A DNA stretch of 64,000 nt, taken from JBASNZ01 sp049657775. GTDB lineage: Bacteria > Actinomycetota > Coriobacteriia > Anaerosomatales > Anaerosomataceae. The position numbers and the translations under genes were made by a program. The stretch is from positions 9,076-73,075 of the forward strand of contig JBASNZ010000050.1 of assembly GCA_049657775.1 (NCBI GenBank), read 5' to 3'. Shown here piece after piece: positions 58,129-64,000 of this stretch. Within the stretch, counting starts at the first letter, position 1; every line of letters starts with the position of its first letter. The notes below the pieces were generated by a model. It was not told the DNA's origin. It saw only the letters and a list, made by a program, of their open reading frames with translations, and ran no database searches.

Positions 58129-59412
58129 CTACCCCTCTCCGAGGGCCTCAAGGGCCTTGACTCCGATGTCCGTGCGGTACTGCATCCCGTCGAACGAGAT
58201 CTTCGCGACTGCCTCGTATGCGCGTGCGCGTGCCTCGGCCATGGTAGGCGCGACTGCGGTCACGTTGAGGACACGGCCGCCGTCGGTAACGAGCGGTCCG
58301 TCTTCGGTGATCTTGGTGCCCGCGTGGTAGACCGTCACGCCGGGCACCTTCTCGGCCTGCTCGATTCCCGAGATGGCCTTGCCCTTCTCGTAGGCGCCGG
58401 GATACCCGTCGCTCGCGAGCACGACCGAGACAGCAGCGTCGTCGCTCCACTCCAGCGTGATGTCCTTGAGACGTCCCTCGACCGTGGCGAGCATGACGTC
58501 CACGAGGTCGGTCTTGAGCCGCGGAAGCACGACCTGCGTCTCGGGGTCGCCGAAGCGGGCGTTGTACTCCAGGACCTTGGGACCTTCGTCGGTGAGGATG
58601 AAGCCGCCGTAGAGCACGCCCTTGTAGGTGATGCCGTCTTCGCGCAGGCCGGCGACAGTGCGCTCGAGAATGGCGACCATCTCGGCGAGCGTGGTGTCAT
58701 CGACCACGGGTACGGGCGAGTAGACGCCCATACCGCCGGTGTTGGGTCCCATGTCGCCATCGAGCGCGCGCTTGTGGTCCTGCGCGGGGACCATCGGCAG
58801 CACGGTCTCGCCATCGGTGAACGCGAGCAGCGAGCACTCGGGGCCCACGAGGAGGTCCTCGATCACAACGACCTCACCGGCCTGGCCAAAGGCGCCATCG
58901 AAACTCTCGTGCACCGCGAACCGGGCGTCCTCCTCGGTGTCCGCCACGGTAACGCCCTTGCCCGCGGCGAGACCATCGGCCTTGACCACGAGAGGTGCGC
59001 CGTGCTCTTCGATGAACGCGACCGCATCGTCCTCGGTGTCGAAGACCGCCGCATCAGCAGTAGGGATGCCGTACTTCTCCATGAGCTCCTTGGCAAACCA
59101 CTTGGAGCCTTCGATCTCTGCGCCGTTGGCAGTGGGACCGAAGCACGCGACGCCAAAGGCCTCCAGCAGATTGCTGATACCCATGACGAGCGGAGCCTCG
59201 GGGCCGACGACCACCAGGTCGACGCCGCCAGTGCGCTCGATCCAGTCAAGCGGGGCCGCCGGGTCTTCAAACGACAGCGGTACGTTCGTCGCCAGCTCGG
59301 CCGTGCCGCCGTTGCCGGGTGCACAGAAGATCTCGGGTTTGTGAGCCGAGCGAGACAGGGCTTCCACGATCGCGTGCTCACGACCGCCACCGCCAAGAAC
59401 GAGAATGCGCAT
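58129..59412 (-). CDS. purD: Phosphoribosylamine-glycine ligase
   Basis: 427 aa from ATG 59412, with AGGAGG four nt or so upstream. The opening MRILVLGGGGREHAIVEAL is the GARS signature. The ATP-grasp domain shows VVKADGLAAGKGVTVAD, LLVGPECSLLAFTDG and EYNARFGDPETQVVLPRL. It joins glycine to phosphoribosylamine in purine synthesis. A minus-strand TACACT (59480-59475) is a candidate -10. It leads a purD-radicalSAM pair and is near purA (246-nt gap) and purE. Confidence 0.95.
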   Translation of the reverse strand: MRILVLGGGGREHAIVEALSRSAHKPEIFCAPGNGGTAELATNVPLSFEDPAAPLDWIERTGGVDLVVVGPEAPLVMGISNLLEAFGVACFGPTANGAEIEGSKWFAKELMEKYGIPTADAAVFDTEDDAVAFIEEHGAPLVVKADGLAAGKGVTVADTEEDARFAVHESFDGAFGQAGEVVVIEDLLVGPECSLLAFTDGETVLPMVPAQDHKRALDGDMGPNTGGMGVYSPVPVVDDTTLAEMVAILERTVAGLREDGITYKGVLYGGFILTDEGPKVLEYNARFGDPETQVVLPRLKTDLVDVMLATVEGRLKDITLEWSDDAAVSVVLASDGYPGAYEKGKAISGIEQAEKVPGVTVYHAGTKITEDGPLVTDGGRVLNVTAVAPTMAEARARAYEAVAKISFDGMQYRTDIGVKALEALGEG

Positions 59413-59658
59413 TGGTCCTCCTGGTGCTTCTACCGCGTATGCCGGCGCGGGATAGGACTTGTTCCAGCATCGGAAGTGTACCCCAAGAGGAGTGACCGAG
59501 GACGGTCTGTGCCGTCGACTCGGCGTACATATCTTGCGATACCCTGTCCGAACCGCAAGCACCCACAGAGGAGATTCTTGCTGTTGCGGGCCCCGGCGAG
59601 GACTGTCTGAGCACGGATCGTCCCCGCTCGCGGGCGCTACGCCTTCGAAGGCTTCCGC

Positions 59659-60948
59659 TTACGGTCGCCCTTCCCACCTGCGCATGATGGTCTGCTCGCG
59701 GCTGGGGCCGACGGCGATCATCGAGACCGGCACCTCGGCCAGGTCCTCGATGAACTCGATGTAGTCGCGGGCCTCCTTGGGAAGCTCCTCAAAGGTACGG
59801 CAGTGCGTGATGTCGGTCTTCCAGCCGGGAAGCTCCTCGTAGATCGGCTTCGCGTGGTGGAACGCGGTCTGGTGGCACGGCAGATCGTTGTAGCGCCTGC
59901 CTTCGTACTCGTAGGCCACGCACACCTTGATGGTATCCACCGCCGAGAGTACATCGAGCTTGGTTATCACCAGATCGGTAAGGCCGTTGATCTGCACCGC
60001 ATAGCGGATGATCACAGCGTCGTACCAGCCGCAGCGACGCTGGCGACCCGTGGTCGTGCCGTACTCGCCGCCCACCTTGGTGAGCAGCTCGCCGGTCTCA
60101 TCAAAGAGCTCGGTCGGGAACGGCCCGGAGCCCACGCGCGTGATGTACGCCTTGGCGATACCGAGGACGCGGTTGATAGCCTTGGGGCCCACGCCGGTAC
60201 CCGTACACGCGCCGCCCGCGGTCGGGCTCGACGACGTCACGAACGGATACGTGCCGTGGTCAAGGTCGAGTAGCGTGCCCTGGGCACCCTCGAAAAGCAC
60301 CCACTGATCCGAACTGAGCGCGCGGTTGATAACCACCGAGGTCTCGGCGATATGCGGCTTGATGCGCTCTGCGTACTCGAGGTACTCATCGGCGATCTGG
60401 TCGACGGTGTACGTGGGCATGCCGTACAGCTTCTCGAGCATGTCGTTCTTCTCGGGAAGCGCGGCTTCGAGTTTCTTGCGGAAGATGTGCGGATCGGTGA
60501 GGTCCTGCACGCGCAGGCCCATGCGCGACGCCTTGTCCTGGTACGCCGGGCCGATACCACGGCGCGTGGTGCCGATCTCGTTGCTGCCCAGGCGACGCTC
60601 GCTCGCACCGTCAAGATCGCGGTGGTACGGCATGATGAGGTGCGCGTTGCAGCTGATGAGCAGCCGCCGGGTGGAGATGTCATCGGCCTCGAGCCGGTCG
60701 ATCTCCTCAAGGAGGACCTTGGGGTCGATGACGCAGCCGTTACCGATGACCGGTGTGATGTGCGGATACATGATCCCGGATGGAATCAGGTGCAGCTTGA
60801 GCGTGCGACCTGCGTGAATGACGGTGTGACCTGCGTTGTTGCCGCCCTGGAAGCGAACGACGTAGTCAAAGTCGTCCGCGATGAGGTCGGTGATCTTGCC
60901 CTTGCCTTCGTCGCCCCACTGCGCGCCGAGGAGAACTATACCGGGCAT
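59659..60948 (-). CDS. purA: Adenylosuccinate synthetase
   Basis: 429 aa from ATG 60948, AAGGAG upstream. GTP-dependent formation of adenylosuccinate from IMP and aspartate. Signature LLGAQWGDEGKGKITDLIA, RFQGGNNAGHTVI, STRRLLISCN and GTTRRGIGPAYQDKASR are all present, as is FEGAQGTLLDLDHGTYPFVTSS. Normal length. The leader region (60949-61090) holds hairpins, including CACCCGCC/GGCGGGTG. A 12-bp perfect palindrome GCCTTCGAAGGC (59641-59652) follows just after the stop. Confidence 0.96.
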   Translation of the reverse strand: MPGIVLLGAQWGDEGKGKITDLIADDFDYVVRFQGGNNAGHTVIHAGRTLKLHLIPSGIMYPHITPVIGNGCVIDPKVLLEEIDRLEADDISTRRLLISCNAHLIMPYHRDLDGASERRLGSNEIGTTRRGIGPAYQDKASRMGLRVQDLTDPHIFRKKLEAALPEKNDMLEKLYGMPTYTVDQIADEYLEYAERIKPHIAETSVVINRALSSDQWVLFEGAQGTLLDLDHGTYPFVTSSSPTAGGACTGTGVGPKAINRVLGIAKAYITRVGSGPFPTELFDETGELLTKVGGEYGTTTGRQRRCGWYDAVIIRYAVQINGLTDLVITKLDVLSAVDTIKVCVAYEYEGRRYNDLPCHQTAFHHAKPIYEELPGWKTDITHCRTFEELPKEARDYIEFIEDLAEVPVSMIAVGPSREQTIMRRWEGRP

Positions 60949-61034
60949 GTGGTGACTCCTTGGTACTGCTCGGCCCCGCGGACCCTCGCCGCCGCTCCCG
61001 GACCGGGTGCACCGCCTCCAGGCGGCGCACGCAA

Positions 61035-61055
61035 CACCCGCCGTGCGGGCGGGTG
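61035..61055 (-). promoter_or_regulatory. 8-bp hairpin in the purA leader
   Basis: CACCCGCC (61035-61042) pairs with GGCGGGTG (61048-61055), five-nt loop. A second weaker stem CCGCC-TCCA-GGCGG is nearer to purA. Candidate attenuator or secondary structure; no purine riboswitch was recognised. Confidence 0.35.
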
Positions 61056-61151
61056 CACGCGTAGTATGCCAGCCGGGAGTGATTTCGGCTAGTCGCCGCC
61101 GACGGCCAGTCGGCGCTCATCGCGCCTGGCAGCCATCTGTGCCGCCCCCTC

Positions 61152-61180
61152 TTGAGCGCGTGTGGTGGCCCGTCTACGAT
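61152..61180 (+). promoter_or_regulatory. Sigma70 promoter of the GYF-subtilisin gene
   Basis: TTGAGC (61152-61157), 17-bp spacer, TACGAT (61175-61180); leader about 50 nt with AGGGGAGG. Confidence 0.6.
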
Positions 61181-61236
61181 GTGCTCAGACGACACCACAT
61201 GCGAGGGGACCGTTGCGCGGGCAAGGGGAGGCAGCA

Positions 61237-63804
61237 ATGACAGAGGATTCGGACACCCGTACTGGCTGGCACGTACGTCGTTGGACGCCCTCGGGGGAGT
61301 CGCAAGGCGGACCCTACACGTGGGAACAACTGCTGGACTTTGCGAGCCGCAAGCCATTCCAACCGCAGGACACGGTGTGGCACCCGAGCATGACCGACTG
61401 GGTGCCCGCGCAGTCCGTGCCCGGCCTTGGGGCAGGTCCCGTAGCGCCAGTCGTCCCCCAGGCAGTGAGCCCCGCGCAGCCCGCATACGCCCCCCAGGTC
61501 ACACCGGCGCATGCTGACCAACCCGCCGCGACGCCTCCCGCACCTCCTCGCAAGAAGCGGGGCGGACTCATCGCGTTTATCGTCGTACTCGCCGTCGTTC
61601 TCATCGGCGGCGGTATCGGGGCATGGCTGATCTTCGGCAAGAGCGGGAATCCGCTCGCCGGCGATGGTGGCCCCAAGCTGGGCGAGGCCAGCGCCAAGGT
61701 CCCCCAGCGGGCATCGCTCGTTGAGACCGCCGAGTGGGGCGAGGTCCCCGCGAACCAGATCTGCGTGATGCTGGCCGAGGGCTCCAACCGCAAGGATGCC
61801 GAGAAGGTCGCCACGACGATCGGCGGCACGGTCGTCGGCGAAGTCGAGTTTGTGAGCCTCTTCCAGATCGAGTTCGCCGGAACCACCGAGGCCGACCTGG
61901 TGGCCGCACTCCAGGCGGCCGAGAACGCCGAGGGCGTCGACTACGCGTTCCCCAACCAGCAGGTGTATTCGGACGCCGAGATATGGGGCGTACGGGTGGA
62001 CGCCTACGACGACCCCATCTACGGCGGGGGCGCCGGCGATGGCTACAAAGCCATGGGCGTCAGCAAGGCATGGACGTACATTCGGGGCGCCGGCGTCGAC
62101 CTGAACCAGGTGAAGGTCGGGGTCGTCGACGACGGCATCTACATGCCGGGCGAGGGTGTAGAGAACGAATTCGAGGGCGGCAAGGTCAACATCGAGTTCC
62201 CCGACCCGGCCGCTGGCGAGAATGCGGCGCCCGAAGTCTGGGACGACGGCAAGACCAACCCGGCGGGCAGCCACGGCACTGGCGTGAGCACGATCATCGG
62301 GGCCGATCCCGATAACGGAGGCCCCTCCGGCGTGGCGGGCCCGCTTGGCGACAAGCTCACGATCTCGATGATCAACCACTACAGCAGTCAGTACGGAGAC
62401 GCGGAGTCTGTCCCGGACCCGAACGACCCGACCAAGTACGTGTGGTCCAACGGCAAGACGTACGTGGACGGATCGCTCGTGGCGCTCACCAAGCAGGTCG
62501 GCAACGGCGCCAAGGTCATCAACTGCTCGTGGGGCAACTCCGAGGCAAGCACGGCCACAGTGGCCGCATACAACCGCTTCTTCACCAAGATGGCGGCCGA
62601 GCACCCCGACGTGCTGTTCGTCTGCTCGGGCGGCAACGGCGGTAAGGTCATGAAGGGCGCGAACCGCATCCCGAGCGGACTCAAGCTGCCGAACATGATC
62701 ACCGTAGGAGCGCTCAACAACGACGGCTCCACCGCGAGTTATGCCGATAAGGCGAGCGCGGACTACGAGATCACGCTGGGCGCTCCCGGGACGCAGCAGG
62801 TCGTTGGCACCGGCGCAAACGGCGGGCCAGAGCAGCAAGACGGCTCCAGCTTCGCCGCCCCGCAGGTCACGGCCGCCGCGGCCATCCTGAAGTCGCTCAA
62901 CCCCAAGCTCACCGCGGGAGATATCAAGGCGATCCTCACCCAGACTGCGCGCCCCGGCGTCCCCAACACCTCGGGCGACCCCAATGCGAGCTCGCAGCTG
63001 GTCAACAAAGACGAGATGGGCGCGGGTATCGTCGCGCTCGACGCGGCCGTGCTCAAGGTCATCAACGATATGCGGGTGGCCAAGGGCCTGCCGGCGCTCA
63101 CACCCGAGACGCTGGAGCAGATGGGCGTGGTGGACGCGGTCGCGATCACGGGGGCTCAGGGCGAGTACACCGTTAAGGGGATCGTGAAGGCCGCGGGCGA
63201 GAAGGGCGTCGACCTCAAGATCGAGGTATACGGCGAGAATTCGGGCATTGGCGGCAAGACCGAGCAGTCGCTCGCGGGTGCCGGCGAGGCCAAGTGGAGC
63301 GTCACGCTGGCCGAGGACAAGGGCACGATCAAGGTCACCCGACTCGACAACGGGGCGGCGAGCCTGATCACCATCGAGTCGATCGACATCAATGGCGACT
63401 GGACCGGCACCTTTACGGTCACCAACGTATTGATCACCGACCAGAAGGCGGCCGAGAAAGAAGGCTGCAGCACGGCCATCATGGATGCGCTCAAGGGCAA
63501 GGCGTTGCCGATGACGCTCGACGTGACAGTGGATGAATCCGGGCAGGGCTCGGGAGTGATGCTCATCGACGTGTCGTCGCTCAGTGAGGGCAGCGAGAAC
63601 TCCAGCGAGCCGCAGACCATCGGCATAAGCTACTCGGGCACCACCGTCACGTTCAGTCCGCAAGGTGAAGGCGTATCGAGCATGACAGCGACCGTGACCC
63701 GCAGTGGCGACAACTATGTCATGAACGGCACGATGGCCGGCGGCGGAAGCGGCTGGACGATGACGGCCGTCTTCAAGCTGACGAAGCCGGCTCCGGCGCA
63801 GTGA
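61237..63804 (+). CDS. Membrane-anchored subtilisin with cytosolic GYF_2 domain
   Basis: 855 aa, ATG 61237 with AGGGGAGG upstream. Residues 10-65 form a GYF_2/DUF4339-like domain (WHVRRWTPSGESQGGPYTWEQL, QDTVWHPSMTDWVPAQ). After a Pro/Ala linker comes one transmembrane helix (about 108-133). A propeptide-like segment (VCVMLAEGSNRKDAEK region) leads to an S8 protease: Asp in GVVDDGIY (about 297), His in GSHGTGVS (about 346), Asn region INCSWGNSEAS and Ser in DGSSFAAPQ (about 536). The C-terminal 200 residues are beta-rich repeats of unknown type. The protease faces outside, and the GYF-like module faces in or binds a partner. Confidence 0.85.
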   Translation: MTEDSDTRTGWHVRRWTPSGESQGGPYTWEQLLDFASRKPFQPQDTVWHPSMTDWVPAQSVPGLGAGPVAPVVPQAVSPAQPAYAPQVTPAHADQPAATPPAPPRKKRGGLIAFIVVLAVVLIGGGIGAWLIFGKSGNPLAGDGGPKLGEASAKVPQRASLVETAEWGEVPANQICVMLAEGSNRKDAEKVATTIGGTVVGEVEFVSLFQIEFAGTTEADLVAALQAAENAEGVDYAFPNQQVYSDAEIWGVRVDAYDDPIYGGGAGDGYKAMGVSKAWTYIRGAGVDLNQVKVGVVDDGIYMPGEGVENEFEGGKVNIEFPDPAAGENAAPEVWDDGKTNPAGSHGTGVSTIIGADPDNGGPSGVAGPLGDKLTISMINHYSSQYGDAESVPDPNDPTKYVWSNGKTYVDGSLVALTKQVGNGAKVINCSWGNSEASTATVAAYNRFFTKMAAEHPDVLFVCSGGNGGKVMKGANRIPSGLKLPNMITVGALNNDGSTASYADKASADYEITLGAPGTQQVVGTGANGGPEQQDGSSFAAPQVTAAAAILKSLNPKLTAGDIKAILTQTARPGVPNTSGDPNASSQLVNKDEMGAGIVALDAAVLKVINDMRVAKGLPALTPETLEQMGVVDAVAITGAQGEYTVKGIVKAAGEKGVDLKIEVYGENSGIGGKTEQSLAGAGEAKWSVTLAEDKGTIKVTRLDNGAASLITIESIDINGDWTGTFTVTNVLITDQKAAEKEGCSTAIMDALKGKALPMTLDVTVDESGQGSGVMLIDVSSLSEGSENSSEPQTIGISYSGTTVTFSPQGEGVSSMTATVTRSGDNYVMNGTMAGGGSGWTMTAVFKLTKPAPAQ

Positions 63805-63814
63805 CCGCCGCAGT

Positions 63815-64000
63815 ATGAGACCTGTCCTGTTCGAATTCGCGGTGGGCGGGCGGCAGTTCGTGCTCGGCTCGTACAGTACGTTCTACACGCTCGCGTGGCT
63901 GGTGGCACCGCTCGTCGGCGCGTGGGTCGCGGCGCGCCGGGGGCTCCCGGGGCGACGGGTGTGGGCGCTCTTCGCAGTCGCGCTCGTGGCTGGCATCGTG
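63815..64000 (+). CDS. Prolipoprotein diacylglyceryl transferase-like protein, partial
   Basis: 62 codons from ATG 63815 to the right edge. The opening MRPVLFEFAVGGRQFVLGSY and the hydrophobic helix that follows (FYTLAWLVAPLVGAWVAARRGLPG) resemble the N-terminus of Lgt, whose members begin with P.lf.ig.....SYG. The catalytic His and Arg region lies outside the window. Lgt adds diacylglycerol to lipobox Cys, and at least three lipoproteins are encoded here. Only about a quarter of the protein is seen. Confidence 0.55.
   Translation, partial: MRPVLFEFAVGGRQFVLGSYSTFYTLAWLVAPLVGAWVAARRGLPGRRVWALFAVALVAGIV

Noticed and set aside
57877..59610. Long open frame on the plus strand opposite purD and the HemW-like gene
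   Set aside because: It is the antisense shadow of two well-supported genes.
61174..63663. Long open frame on the minus strand opposite the subtilisin gene (829 codons)
   Set aside because: Arg/Asp/His-rich composition is typical of antisense of GC-rich coding DNA. No domains and no ribosome site; the plus strand has a clear protease.

Overview
The window reads as chromosome of a high-GC, anaerobic or microaerophilic actinobacterium. The best guess is a member of the Coriobacteriia (an Anaerosomatales/OPB41-type lineage). This is inferred from gene content, not from a marker gene: secreted proteins with cell-wall-binding type 2 (CWB2) repeats, rubrerythrin, several radical-SAM enzymes, a diheme c-type cytochrome, a TIGR00300 LOR/SDH protein and many GTG starts. 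No rRNA, tRNA, CRISPR array, insertion sequence or prophage was found. Most genes are short operons with GTGA or ATGA stop/start overlaps.

Layout. 1-5.2 kb: a TauE/SafE-like membrane protein, small secreted and helical proteins, carbonic anhydrase, a spermidine-synthase-like methyltransferase and purB. 5.4-11.5 kb: rubrerythrin, then a NarL-type two-component system followed by a MacA/MacB exporter. 11.7-19.4 kb: a PHP-glycosyltransferase fusion, a HAMP sensor pair, a papain-fold protein, an MFS carrier, a CDGSH protein and a broken CWB2-M28 peptidase. 19.5-26 kb: SulP, a broken PAS-GGDEF protein, a diheme cytochrome with a long structured leader and a DUF362 ferredoxin. 26.4-32 kb: extradiol dioxygenase, an ABC-2 exporter, a Moco-sulfurase-like aminotransferase and dusB. 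32-38.5 kb: a propeller/CWB2 surface protein, a DUF1611 protein, typA and a lipoprotein. 38.5-49.7 kb: HAD, YhhN, macro-domain, cspA, a radical-SAM/SPASM enzyme, rsgA, a flavin reductase, a GerMN lipoprotein, a toroid/winged-helix fusion, a tiny membrane protein and a LysR regulator. 49.6-55.6 kb: a PAS histidine kinase, msrB, msrA, LOR/SDH and an NlpC-like CWB2 protein. 55.6-64 kb: purE, a lipoprotein, a HemW-like protein, purD, purA, a GYF-subtilisin fusion and the start of an Lgt-like gene.

Three themes stand out. (1) msrA carries an in-frame UGA exactly at its catalytic Cys codon, followed by a SECIS-like hairpin, so it is probably a selenoprotein that ordinary gene calling truncates. (2) At least six genes survive only as pieces, four of them with the start and end kept and the middle lost: a CWB2-M28 peptidase, a PAS-GGDEF protein, a VOC enzyme and a SAM methyltransferase. 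A YjgR/HerA-like ATPase keeps only its 5' end and a GyrI-like domain only its 3' end. (3) Several genes have a -10 box exactly 6 nt before the start codon, which predicts leaderless mRNAs.
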